Assembly (NCBI GenBank): GCA_963776505.1
Contig: CAVZNH010000078.1
Span: 75,188-139,187 of the forward strand
Origin: JAMXLO01 sp963776505
Lineage (GTDB): Bacteria > Pseudomonadota > Alphaproteobacteria > Acetobacterales > Acetobacteraceae
Reading direction: 5' to 3'
Length of the DNA stretch: 64,000 nt
The notes under the pieces were generated by a model. That model was not told the DNA's origin and made no database searches. It worked only from the letters and a program-made list of their open reading frames with translations. The position numbers and the translations under genes were made by a program. Below, one piece after another: positions 40,073 to 48,991 of this stretch. Each line of letters opens with the position of its first letter. The stretch's first letter is position 1.

Positions 40073-41248
40073 ATGCCCATCGACGTCGAGCGAGCGCGCC
40101 GGGAAACACCGGCCGCGAGTCAGGTTTTACATTTCAACAACGCCGGCGCGGCGCTGATGCCGGAACCGGTGCTGCAGGCGCAACTGCGTCACCTGCAGCT
40201 CGAGGCCGACATCGGCGGCTACGAAGCCGCCGCGGCAGCAGACGATCGGGCCGCCGCGGTCTATGATTCCATCGCGCAACTCCTGAACGCCGACCGTTTG
40301 GAGATCGCACTCGTCGAGAACGCCACGGTGGCATGGGACATGGCGTTCTATTCGGTCGGCTTCGCGCCCGGCGATCGCATCCTCACTGCCGAAGCCGAGT
40401 ACCTCAGCAATTACATAGCCTTCCACCAGGTCGCGCGCCGCACCGGGGCGGTCGTTGACGTCGTGCCAAGCGATGCAGCGGGCGAGCTCGATGTCGATGC
40501 GCTCGAACGCATGATCGACGAGCGCGTCAAGCTGATCGCCATCACGCATGTGCCGACCAATGGCGGCCTGGTCAATCCGGCGGCGGCGATCGGTCGCATC
40601 GCCCGCGCCCACGGCATCCTCTATCTGCTCGACGCCTGCCAGTCCGTCGGCCAGATGCCGATCGACGTCGTCGCGATCGGCTGCGACATGCTGTCCGCAC
40701 CCGGTCGGAAATATCTGCGCGGGCCGCGCGGCACGGGCCTCCTCTATGTGCGGCGTGCCGTCCTCGACCAGCTCGAGCCGCCGTTTCTCGATCTGCAGGC
40801 AGCGAACTGGGTCGAGCCCGGACGGTACGAAATCCGCCCGGACGCCCGGCGCTTCGAAAACTGGGAGCGCAACGTCGCGGCACAGCTCGGTCTCGGCGTC
40901 GCGGTCGATTACGCACTCCGCTGGGGTCTCGACGACATAGCAGAGCGCATCGAGATGCTGGCCGACGACCTGCGGCGGCGTCTCGCGGAAATCCCCGGTG
41001 TCATCGTGCGTGACCTCGGGCGACGGCGCTGCGGCATCGTGAGCTTCAACGTCGAGGGTAAGCCGTCGCGGGGTCTTGTCGAGGCGCTGCGCCAGCAACG
41101 CATGAATTGCCACACGTCAACACCGGTGACGACGCTGCTCGATGCTCAGGCACGCCGGTTGCCGGATCTCGTGCGCGCATCCTTGCACTACTACAACACC
41201 GAAGAAGAGGTGGCGCGCTTCGCGGCAGCGGTCGCGGCGCTGGCCTAG
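40073..41248 (+). CDS. Class V aminotransferase-fold PLP enzyme
   Basis: A 391-residue fold type I PLP enzyme of the class V group (cysteine desulfurase/isopenicillin N epimerase-like). FNNAGAALMPEPVLQAQLRH, DACQSVGQMPIDVVAIGCDM and APGRKYLRGPRGTGLLYVRR contain the family motifs; the Lys in GRKYLRGPRG is the Schiff-base residue. It could be an aminotransferase, a desulfurase or a C-S lyase. It lies between the E1 genes and the unknown duplicated protein on the same strand. Confidence 0.85.
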   Translation: MPIDVERARRETPAASQVLHFNNAGAALMPEPVLQAQLRHLQLEADIGGYEAAAAADDRAAAVYDSIAQLLNADRLEIALVENATVAWDMAFYSVGFAPGDRILTAEAEYLSNYIAFHQVARRTGAVVDVVPSDAAGELDVDALERMIDERVKLIAITHVPTNGGLVNPAAAIGRIARAHGILYLLDACQSVGQMPIDVVAIGCDMLSAPGRKYLRGPRGTGLLYVRRAVLDQLEPPFLDLQAANWVEPGRYEIRPDARRFENWERNVAAQLGLGVAVDYALRWGLDDIAERIEMLADDLRRRLAEIPGVIVRDLGRRRCGIVSFNVEGKPSRGLVEALRQQRMNCHTSTPVTTLLDAQARRLPDLVRASLHYYNTEEEVARFAAAVAALA

Positions 41249-41323
41249 CGGCGGGTCCTCCATTGCTGCCCCCCGCCCGTGTCGGCATGATCCCCCATAC
41301 CGTCACCACGCGCGAGGGCGACA

Positions 41324-42130
41324 ATGCCCGCTCCAATCGTCATCGCCGACAGCATCACCCGCGTCGGGCCTGAAGCTGCCAACGCGGTCGTCGTCAACGC
41401 CTCGCATGGTGGCGTCTATGCCGCCTATCTCGCGGCAAAACTTCATTCCGCCGCCGCGATCTTCAACGATGCCGGCGTCGGCCGCGACCGCGCGGGAATT
41501 GGTGGGCTCGATTACCTGGACGAGTTCGGCATCGCCGCGGCAACTGTCGGTCATGACACGGCGCGGATTGGCGACGGCGCCGACATGATGGCGAGCGGCG
41601 TCATCACCCATGCCAACGCGATCGCTGCATCGCTTGGCGTCAGCCCTGGCCAATCGTGCCGCGACGCGGCCGCCGCGCTGCAACAGGCGCGCCCGACGCA
41701 TCGTGCGCCGCCCGAAGCTCTGGAAGCGGCATTCCTGCTCATCGCCGAACCGCCATCGGTCTGGGCGCTCAATTCCGCGTCACTCGTCCTGCCCGAGCAC
41801 AAGGACTCGATCGTAATTACCGGCTCGCATGGCGGACTGCTCGGTAGCAAGCCAGAGACCGCGCTCAAGTACGACGTACTCGGCGCCCTCTATAATGACG
41901 CCGGCATCGGCAAGGACGCAGCCGGCACGTCGCGCCTGCCAGCGCTCGACGCACGCGGCATCGCGGCCGCAACTGTTTCGTCGGCAAGCGCCCGTATCGG
42001 CGACGCGCGTTCAACCTACGAGGACGGCATCATCAGCCGGGTCAACGCGCGCGCCGCTTCACTCGGCTTGCGCGAAGGCATCAGCGCCCGCGATTTCGTG
42101 GCCGTGCTGCGCCGGGCCCTCGCCGCATAA
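41324..42130 (+). CDS. Unrecognised 268-aa protein with internal duplication
   Basis: I do not recognise this family. The protein is two tandem copies with a spacing of about 141-143 residues. Equivalent blocks are SHGG (27-30 and 168-171), NDAG[VI]G (48-53 and 191-196), GIAAATV (69-75 and 212-218), ARIGD (80-84 and 223-227) and an Asn followed by AASLG (98-105 and 241-248). Both copies keep an Arg-Asp pair (113-114 and 256-257). The Ser-His-Gly-Gly and Asn-Asp-Ala-Gly motifs look like ligand- or metal-binding loops, and the spacing suggests two similar domains with two sites. There is no signal peptide or membrane segment, so it is probably cytoplasmic. It is sandwiched between the PLP enzyme and the ThDP enzyme (11 bp to the next start), suggesting an enzyme of the same pathway. 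No function is claimed. Confidence 0.8.
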   Translation: MPAPIVIADSITRVGPEAANAVVVNASHGGVYAAYLAAKLHSAAAIFNDAGVGRDRAGIGGLDYLDEFGIAAATVGHDTARIGDGADMMASGVITHANAIAASLGVSPGQSCRDAAAALQQARPTHRAPPEALEAAFLLIAEPPSVWALNSASLVLPEHKDSIVITGSHGGLLGSKPETALKYDVLGALYNDAGIGKDAAGTSRLPALDARGIAAATVSSASARIGDARSTYEDGIISRVNARAASLGLREGISARDFVAVLRRALAA

Positions 42131-42141
42131 CGGAGGAAACC

Positions 42142-43890
42142 ATGAGCCCCACACTGCAAAATCGCCCATCGGGTACGATGACTGGTGGACGCGCCCTCGC
42201 CGAGATGCTGCGCCTCGCCGGCGCTGGCCCGATGTTCGGCATGGGCGGGTTCCAACTGCTGCCGTTCTACGACGCGGTCGGCCTTGTCGGCCTGAACCAC
42301 CACCTGATCAACGACGAGCGCTGCGGTGCATTCGCCGCTGACGCCTATGCGAGGGTCACCAACCGCCCCGGCATCTGCGACGGCACACTCGGTCCTGGCG
42401 CCACAAATCTCGTCACCGGTCTCGTCGAATCGCTGAACGGCGGCATCCCGATTGTCGCGATCACCGGTGATACCAACCGCATGCATTCCTGGAAGAACAT
42501 GACCCAGGAGTCCCGCCAGGTCGAAATCCTCCGGCCCGCGGTGAAGGAGCTGATCCGCGTCGAGATGACTGCCCGCATCCCCGAATTGGTTCGGCGTGCA
42601 TTTGCGGTGGCGACGTCAGGGCGTCCAGGCCCGGTGTTGCTCGACGTTCCCGAGGACGTCGCCCACGGCGCCCACGATTTCTCGCCCGAGGATTTCGTCA
42701 TCGACGAAGCAACGTTGAAAGCGCCGGCACGGCGCATCCGCCCCGACCATACCGACATCGAGCGCGCCGCCAGGCTGATCGCCAAAGCGAAACGTCCGCT
42801 GCTGCTGACCGGCGGCGGTATCCATCTGTCCGAGGCCTGGACCGCGCTGACCCGCTTCGCCGAGGAGCAGTCGATCCCGGTCGCGCATACCATGACCGGC
42901 AAGGGCGGCATCGCCTGCACGAACAAACTGTCGGTCGGTCTGTTCGGCCGCTATTCACGCATCGCCAACGACCTGATCGAGGCGTCGGATTGCCTGATCG
43001 TCGTCGGATGCAAGCTCGGCGAGATCGCGACCAAACGGTTCGCACTGCCGCCGTCCCACATCCCAGTGATCCATCTCGACATCGTCGCCGAAGAGATCGG
43101 CCGCTGCATCCCCGCCAATGTCGCGCTGTGGGGTGATGCGCGGGCCGGTCTCGAGGACCTGACCGACGCGTTGTCGGACACCGGGGCGGCCGCTCGCGCC
43201 GCAAGGGCCGACTATGTCGCCGAACTCGCGCCGCGCATGAGGGCATGGGAAGACGACGCCGCGCCGCGGCTCAATTCGCGCGACCGGCCGGTGCACATGG
43301 CGCGCCTCTGTCGCGAGCTGAACAAGACTCTGCCGAAGGACGCAATCCTCGTCGCCGATGGCGGGTTCGCCGGGCATTGGACCGGACTGCTCTACGACAC
43401 CAAGAGCGCAGGACGCAGCTTCATTCCGGATCGCGGCTTTGCCTCGATCGGCTATGGGCTTCCGGGCGGCATGGGCGCCGCGCTGGCGGCACCCGACCGG
43501 GCCGTCGTCGCGATCAGTGGCGATGGCGGGTTCAACATGACGCTCGGTGAGCTGGAGACCGCGCGCCGCACCGGGTGCGGTCTCACGGTGATCGTCGTCA
43601 ACAACGCTGCCTCCGGCTACGTCAAGGCCTTGCAGCACGCGATGATGGGCGGGCGCTACCAGTCGGCCGACCTAAACGAGATGGACTACGCGGCGATCGC
43701 CCGCACCATGGGCTGCGGCGGCATTCGGGTCGAAGACCCCGAGGCTCTGTCGCCGGCACTTCGTCAGGGCATGGAACAACGCGACCGCCCGACAGTCATC
43801 GACGTCGTCGTCACGCGCGACCCCGCACAGATGCTTCCCGCGGTCGACAACCGCACGGTGGAGATCAAACGAGGCGACCGGGTGGCGTAA
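42142..43890 (+). CDS. ThDP-dependent enzyme, acetolactate-synthase/decarboxylase superfamily
   Basis: A 582-residue thiamin-diphosphate enzyme with the usual three domains. LINDERCGAFAADAYARVTN carries the ThDP-activating Glu, VVGCKLGEIATKRFALPPSH is the middle domain, and VVAISGDGGFNMTLGELETA followed by NNAASGYVKALQHA is the PP-binding domain. It could be a 2-oxoacid decarboxylase or carboligase. Start MSPTLQNRPS follows GGAGGAAACC. The gene starts 11 bp after the unknown duplicated protein. The frame is intact. Confidence 0.88.
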   Translation: MSPTLQNRPSGTMTGGRALAEMLRLAGAGPMFGMGGFQLLPFYDAVGLVGLNHHLINDERCGAFAADAYARVTNRPGICDGTLGPGATNLVTGLVESLNGGIPIVAITGDTNRMHSWKNMTQESRQVEILRPAVKELIRVEMTARIPELVRRAFAVATSGRPGPVLLDVPEDVAHGAHDFSPEDFVIDEATLKAPARRIRPDHTDIERAARLIAKAKRPLLLTGGGIHLSEAWTALTRFAEEQSIPVAHTMTGKGGIACTNKLSVGLFGRYSRIANDLIEASDCLIVVGCKLGEIATKRFALPPSHIPVIHLDIVAEEIGRCIPANVALWGDARAGLEDLTDALSDTGAAARAARADYVAELAPRMRAWEDDAAPRLNSRDRPVHMARLCRELNKTLPKDAILVADGGFAGHWTGLLYDTKSAGRSFIPDRGFASIGYGLPGGMGAALAAPDRAVVAISGDGGFNMTLGELETARRTGCGLTVIVVNNAASGYVKALQHAMMGGRYQSADLNEMDYAAIARTMGCGGIRVEDPEALSPALRQGMEQRDRPTVIDVVVTRDPAQMLPAVDNRTVEIKRGDRVA

Positions 43891-44005
43891 TGCCTCGAAG
43901 AAGCACCGACGAGGCTGTGGCAACGTGGAACAACGGCCTGTGAGCCGGCTTGCGTGAGCCGAGCCGCCGGGCCACGCTGTGCGACAAACATATGGAGCTC
44001 AGAAC

Positions 44006-44878
44006 ATGTCCAACTCATCCGAGTACACACCGCCAAAAGTCTGGACCTGGAACAAGCCAAGCGGCGGACGGTTCGCGAACATCAATCGCCCGATCTCGGG
44101 ATCGACGCACGAGAAGGAGCTGCCGGTCGGTCGCCATCCCCTTCAGCTATACTCGCTCGGCACGCCCAATGGCGTGAAGGTCACCGTGATGCTCGAGGAA
44201 CTGCTGGCGCTCGGCCATAAGGGCGCCGAGTACGACGCCTGGCTGATCAAGATCGGCGACGGCGATCAGTTCGGCAGCGGTTTCGTGGCGATCAATCCCA
44301 ACTCCAAGATCCCGGCGCTGCTGGACCGCAGCGGCCCGAAGCCCATACGGGTGTTCGAGACCGGCGCAATCCTGGTGCATCTGGCGGAGAAGTTCGGGGC
44401 ATTCCTGCCGACCGAGCCCGGCCTGCGCGCCGAAACCCTGTCGTGGCTGTTCTGGCAAATGGGCAGCACGCCGTACGTCGGCGGCGGGTTCGGCCACTTC
44501 TACGCCTATGCGCCGACCAAGATCGAATATGCGATCGACCGGTTTGCCATGGAGACGAAGCGGCTGCTGGATGTGCTCGACAAGCGACTGGCGGACAACG
44601 AGTATCTTGCAGGCGACGTGTATACGATCGCCGATATGGCCGCGTGGCCCTGGTACGGCGGCCTGGTGAAGTTCAACCAGTACGGCGCGGCCGAGTTCCT
44701 GGCAGTGCACGAGTACAAGCACGTGAACCGCTGGGCCGACGCGATTGGCGCACGGCCGGCAGTGCGGCGTGGCCGGATGGTCAACCGCCTGCAGGGCGAA
44801 CCATCGAGCCAGTTGCACGAGCGACATGACGCCAGCGACTTCGACACGAAGACGCAGGACAAGCTGGCCGCGAATTAG
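44006..44878 (+). CDS. yghU: Nu-class glutathione S-transferase / disulfide reductase
   Basis: A 290-residue protein very like YghU of E. coli, which reduces organic disulfides and peroxides with glutathione. PPKVWTWNKPSGGRFANINR and THEKELPVGRHPLQLYSLGT, GSGFVAINPNSKIPAL and TGAILVHLAEKFGAFLPTEP are typical. I use the Met at 44006 (MSNSSEYTPP). It lies at the tail of the plus-strand run, 115 bp after the ThDP enzyme. Confidence 0.9.
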   Translation: MSNSSEYTPPKVWTWNKPSGGRFANINRPISGSTHEKELPVGRHPLQLYSLGTPNGVKVTVMLEELLALGHKGAEYDAWLIKIGDGDQFGSGFVAINPNSKIPALLDRSGPKPIRVFETGAILVHLAEKFGAFLPTEPGLRAETLSWLFWQMGSTPYVGGGFGHFYAYAPTKIEYAIDRFAMETKRLLDVLDKRLADNEYLAGDVYTIADMAAWPWYGGLVKFNQYGAAEFLAVHEYKHVNRWADAIGARPAVRRGRMVNRLQGEPSSQLHERHDASDFDTKTQDKLAAN

Positions 44879-44937
44879 GCAAACAGGCCGCCAACCAACG
44901 CCGAGCGTGAATCAATATAAGGGAAGGAGGTACCGCC

Positions 44938-45699
44938 ATGCCGTTCTACCAAAAGGGCAACGTTCGCATCCGCTATGAAGAAACCGGAAGCGGTTTCCCG
45001 CTGCTGGTGACACCCGGTGGCGGGTTGAACTCCCGCGTCAGCAACTGGCCGACGGCTGTGTTCAACGCCATGGAGGTCTTCAAGAACGACTTCCGCTGCA
45101 TCACCATGGACCAGCGCAATGCGAACGGCGGCGAGTCGACCGGCCCCATTGCGGTCGATGATCCGTGGGGCGCGTTCGCCGATGATCAGCTCGGGCTCAT
45201 GGATCACCTCGGCATCAGGGAGTTCTTCTTCATGGGCTACTGCATCGGGGGCTGCTTCGCCCTCAAGCTCATGGAGCGAGCGCCCGATCGTGTGGTGGCC
45301 GGCGTGCTGTGTCAGACGGTCGGGCACCGGCCGGAAAACCCGGACGTCATGTATAACTCTGGCCGGGATGTCTGGGCCCCGGAGCTGATGGCGCGGCGGC
45401 CCGACGTGACGATGGCGACAGTCGAGCCCTATCTGCACAACCTCTATCGCGCCCGTCCCGACTTTGTTTACAGCGTGTCGCGCGAGTTCGCGCGTTCCTG
45501 TCAGATCCCAATGCTCGTCATGCCGGACGACACGCCCTCGCACCCCTATCAGTCATCGATGGATGTCGCGGCATTGGCACCGAAGGCGGAGGTGACGGCG
45601 TATCCTTGGCGCGAACCGCCGGAGCTGCTCGCCAAGACCATCAACCAGGTCCGTGGGTTCTTGCGGGCTCATCAGCCTATGTCGGCGGCCGCTCAATAA
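44938..45699 (+). CDS. Alpha/beta hydrolase with Cys in the nucleophile elbow
   Basis: A 253-residue alpha/beta-hydrolase-fold protein. PLLVTPGGGLNS near residue 25 is the oxyanion loop region, ITMDQRNANGGES an early loop, and FFMGYCIGGCFALKLMERAP is the nucleophile elbow, with Cys102 in place of the usual Ser. Dienelactone hydrolase has the same GYCxGG type elbow. A likely acid is in LVMPDDTPSHP, followed by His. Activity cannot be assigned, but a thiol-based hydrolase is possible. Starts after AAGGAGG at 44938. Confidence 0.82.
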   Translation: MPFYQKGNVRIRYEETGSGFPLLVTPGGGLNSRVSNWPTAVFNAMEVFKNDFRCITMDQRNANGGESTGPIAVDDPWGAFADDQLGLMDHLGIREFFFMGYCIGGCFALKLMERAPDRVVAGVLCQTVGHRPENPDVMYNSGRDVWAPELMARRPDVTMATVEPYLHNLYRARPDFVYSVSREFARSCQIPMLVMPDDTPSHPYQSSMDVAALAPKAEVTAYPWREPPELLAKTINQVRGFLRAHQPMSAAAQ

Positions 45700-45970
45700 A
45701 GCTCGTCTGAAGCGCCGGCGCGTGATGGTTCGATCAATCGGGCACATCCACGCCGGTCGCTCGCACATACGTCGGAACGAGCCAATCGCTCGGCCTCTTG
45801 AGGACCAGTTATAAACTTACTCGGGCTTACCGCCCATGAGCTTCGCTTTGTCGCTTTCCGACAAGCGTTCGGGAAAATGAACGTCAATGATTTAGCATTG
45901 GCCTCATGACCAATGCCAAACCTGCCGGCAGCCGCATGCCTGGGATAGAAGTACCCAGGTTCAGAGCCAT

Positions 45971-46249
45971 TCAACCTCCAGCCTTCTCCAGCGCATACCC
46001 TTTCGCCTCCATGCACTTCAGAATCGCTGCGCGAACCGCTGGAGGTCCAGTGAACGGGGAAACGATCCAGCTCTGAGGAGTGCTGGCATTCTTGAGACGC
46101 ACAGCTTCAGTCGACGACGTACGGCATTGCTCAAGATCAGCCTTGTACTTGTCCGACGTGCGGTCACCCTGGACAGGCGGATCGTAGGCAGCGCAACCGC
46201 TCACTCCAACCAAGAGTAAAATGACCAACGAGGGGCGAATGGGTCGCAT
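45971..46249 (-). CDS. Small lipoprotein
   Basis: A 92-residue lipoprotein. MRPIRPSLVILLLVGVSGCA is a signal peptide with a lipobox (VSGC). The mature part is GDRTSDKYKADLEQCRTSST to AAILKCMEAKGYALEKAGG with two more Cys. I use the Met at 46249. No named family is recognised. Between this gene and the hydrolase (45700-45970) I see no clear gene, only a possible C-terminal amidohydrolase-like fragment (see the rejected list). Confidence 0.65.
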   Translation of the reverse strand: MRPIRPSLVILLLVGVSGCAAYDPPVQGDRTSDKYKADLEQCRTSSTEAVRLKNASTPQSWIVSPFTGPPAVRAAILKCMEAKGYALEKAGG

Positions 46250-46627
46250 TGGGCGATGGTATAAGCAGAGAGTGCACGCCAAGGAAGCTCTGCCGGCCAC
46301 ATAGCCTCACCGTCGCTGCCATTTTGGCGATGACCGAAGGCCAGGTCCACGAACGCGTCGGCGGGTTCACGATTGAATTGCGTCAACAGCAGAGCGGAAC
46401 GCTGATTAGGCCGCTGCGCGAAGCTTTACCCCGCACGCCACGGCGCAAGCCTCGCTCGGGATCGGATTTGGCCAGGGCAACATTGCGCAAGGAGCAAGCT
46501 GCACCGACGGCAAATTGGTCAGGACCGGAACCAGGACACTCCGTTCTGTCATCGTGCGTTCAGCACGTCGCTATGCTGGGAACCGGGTTCGCGTACTTGC
46601 CTAACGGGAGCCGTCCATACAAGACAA
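46250..46627. other. Intergenic region without supported gene
   Basis: About 380 bp. A 128-residue plus-strand reading frame is open here but has basic, repetitive composition (PRTPRRKPRSGSD) and no recognisable family. It overlaps the lipoprotein start antisense. I see no repeat or RNA signature. Confidence 0.5.
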
Positions 46628-47686
46628 TCAGGTGAATCGCGGAATCACCTTCTCGCCGACGATCTCGATCGAACGCATGATCTGGTCGTGCGTCGTGCGG
46701 CCGATCTGGAACATGAAGACCATCTGATCGATCCCTGTCGCCGCCCAGCGCTCCACCTGCCGGCAGACGCTGTCGGCATTGCCGCCGATCGCCATCCCGC
46801 TCTGCAGCAGGTCGTCGTCCGAATAAGCCGTCATGCGCGCCTTGATCCGCGCGACGCCTTCCGATGAACCGAACCGCACGTGGTTCAGCTCCGCGTCATT
46901 GTCGCCGTAATAGAACCGCGCCGCCGCACAGCCGACATCGCGCCCGATCCGGTCATCGTCATGCACGCAGCCGATTGCGAATACGCCGACATGGTTGTTG
47001 ACGAAACGCCCGATTGGCGTCGCAGTGCGGATCGCGGCACGATACGCCTCGATATGCGGTCTGATCTCGTCATGCGTGTAGCGGGTGACGCCGAGTACGC
47101 CGACACCCGCAGCACCGGCGCGCTCGAACGTCTCGAGGTTGGAGGCGGCGAACCACAACGGTGGATGGGGACGCTGGATCGGCCGTGGCACCACCTGGCG
47201 CGCGGGCAAGTCGAAGTGCGTCCCCCGGTAGCCGGGGAAATGCTCCTGCTCGAGCATTTGCACCACCGCTTCGAGCGCTTCGCGACCCACCTCCCGCCCG
47301 TATTCGGCATCGGCGTTGAAGCCGAGACCTTCAACCACGTAAGCGGCGGTGCCACGTCCGGCACCGAACTCGCAGCGGCCGTTGGACAACACGTCGAGCG
47401 TCGCGACCCGCTCGGCGATCATGAACGGGTTGTGGCATGGCATCAGGATCACCGCGAAGCCGAGCCTGATCGTGCGCGTGCGCTGCGACAGCGCGGCGAG
47501 GAACATCTCCGGGGACGAGGAATGGCCGATCTCGGCGAAGAAGTGCTGCTCGGTCAGCCAGAAATGGCTGAACCCTGCATGCTCGGCCGCGACCACGTGG
47601 TCGAGGTTCTGCCAATACACGTTGCGCTCGGTGTCCTCGGCCCACGGTTTAGGCACCTGAAGCTGGCTCAGCAGGCCGAATTTCAT
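46628..47686 (-). CDS. LLM-class flavin-dependent oxidoreductase
   Basis: A 352-residue luciferase-like protein. MKFGLLSQLQVPKPWAEDTE, EQHFFAEIGHSSSPEMFLAA, IRLGFAVILMPCHNPFMIAE and DVLSNGRCEFGAGRGT are typical, and IDQMVFMFQIGRTTHDQIMR ends the barrel. It is the last gene of the minus-strand operon that starts at 53355. It sits 13 bp after the MFS gene and likely works on the transported substrate. Confidence 0.88.
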   Translation of the reverse strand: MKFGLLSQLQVPKPWAEDTERNVYWQNLDHVVAAEHAGFSHFWLTEQHFFAEIGHSSSPEMFLAALSQRTRTIRLGFAVILMPCHNPFMIAERVATLDVLSNGRCEFGAGRGTAAYVVEGLGFNADAEYGREVGREALEAVVQMLEQEHFPGYRGTHFDLPARQVVPRPIQRPHPPLWFAASNLETFERAGAAGVGVLGVTRYTHDEIRPHIEAYRAAIRTATPIGRFVNNHVGVFAIGCVHDDDRIGRDVGCAAARFYYGDNDAELNHVRFGSSEGVARIKARMTAYSDDDLLQSGMAIGGNADSVCRQVERWAATGIDQMVFMFQIGRTTHDQIMRSIEIVGEKVIPRFT

Positions 47687-47699
47687 CGCTGTTCGAAAC

Positions 47700-48975
47700 C
47701 TACTCTGCCGCGGCCATCGCCGGCCGCACGCGGGCGATCCGTAGCACCAGGATCGATGCCATCAGGCACGCCAGGCCGCTTGCCATGAAGGCCAGGAGGT
47801 AGCTGCCGGTCCACGTGCGGACGATGCCAGCGCCGACTGCCGCCGTGGCGCCACCGATCTGATGCGTGGCAAAGATCCACGACATCAGCACCGGCGCGGA
47901 CTTCCTGCCGAACACCTCGTTGACGAGCGCAAAGATCGGCGGCATCACCGCGATCCAATCCAGGCCGTAGAACACCGCGAACACCGACAGGCTGACGCTG
48001 TCGAAGCTGGTATAGGGCAGCACCATCAACGACAGGCCGCGCAGGCTGAAAATCCAGAACAGCAGGATGCGCGGATTGTAGCGATCGGTCAGCCAGCCCG
48101 AGATGGTCGAGCCGACGAGGCTGAACACACCGACCGAGGCGAGAATGCCCGCGCCGGCGAACTGCGAATACCCGTGATCAACGCAGAACGCGATCAGGTG
48201 GGTGCCGATCAACCCATTGGTCGAGAAGCCGCAGACACCGAAGCTCAGTGCCAGCAGCCAGAAATCCAGCGAGCGGACGCCGCGGATAAGTCCATCAATG
48301 GCTACGGTGAACGGGTTGGCGGCGCGCGGCGCTGCGGGAGGCTCGGATGTGGTGCCGAGAGGGGTGAGGCCGATCGCTGCGGGTGACTCAGGCAACAGCA
48401 GCGCGGCCAGCGGGATCAGCACCGCGATCGTCGCTGCCACCGTGATGGACACGCTCTGCCAACCATAGGTCTGCGACAGGCGTCCGAGGATCGGCAGGAA
48501 TATCAGTTGTCCCGCCGCATTGGCCGAACTGAGCAGTCCCATGGCGAGGCCGCGATGCGCCACGAACCAGCGGTTCGCAATCGCCGCGCGCCATGCCCAC
48601 TGCGCCGGCGCTGGCGCCGACGCCGACCATCAGGCCCCAGGTGGCGAACAGCTGCCACGGCGCGGTGATGAACGTGGAGAGACCGGTCCCCAGCAGCAGA
48701 AGCGACAGACACAGCAGCACCGTACGGCGCAGTCCGAGCGTCTCCATCAGGCCGGTGATGAACGGTCCGGTCATGCCGAGCAGCAGGATGTTGAGCGAGA
48801 TCGCGGCCGAGATCGTGCCGACGCTCCAGCCGAATGCCTGCTGCAGCGGGACGATGATCACGCCGGGGGCGGCGCGCACGCCGACCGCACCGAGCGTGAT
48901 GGTGAAGGCGACGATCAGCGCGACCCACGCGTAGTGGACGCGCCCCGCGCAAATTCTTGCCAAAGCGGCGGTCAT
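47700..48975 (-). CDS. MFS transporter, one frameshift
   Basis: About 424 residues with twelve hydrophobic segments. VHYAWVALIVAFTITLGAVG and VRAAPGVIIVPLQQAFGWSV begin the protein, and the later part has GLAMGLLSSANAAGQLIFLP, GFSTNGLIGTHLIAFCVDHG and SWIFATHQIGGATAAVGAGI. This is typical of the oxalate/formate or monocarboxylate-like branch of MFS. An extra base near 48590 breaks the frame after GAVGMA. Substrate unknown. Starts 16 bp after the ABC ATPase stop. Confidence 0.86.
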
Positions 48976-48991
48976 GCACGATCTCTTTCTG

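Noticed and set aside
45830..45930. A short minus-strand stretch reading DVHFPERLSESDKAKLMGGK before a stop
   Set aside because: It resembles the C-terminal end of some amidohydrolase-family proteins, but only about 20 residues match and no upstream part is seen, so I list it only as a possible remnant.
46249..46635. A 128-residue plus-strand ORF between the lipoprotein and the LLM gene
   Set aside because: Basic, low-complexity composition with no family motif, no ribosome site worth naming, and it overlaps the lipoprotein start antisense.
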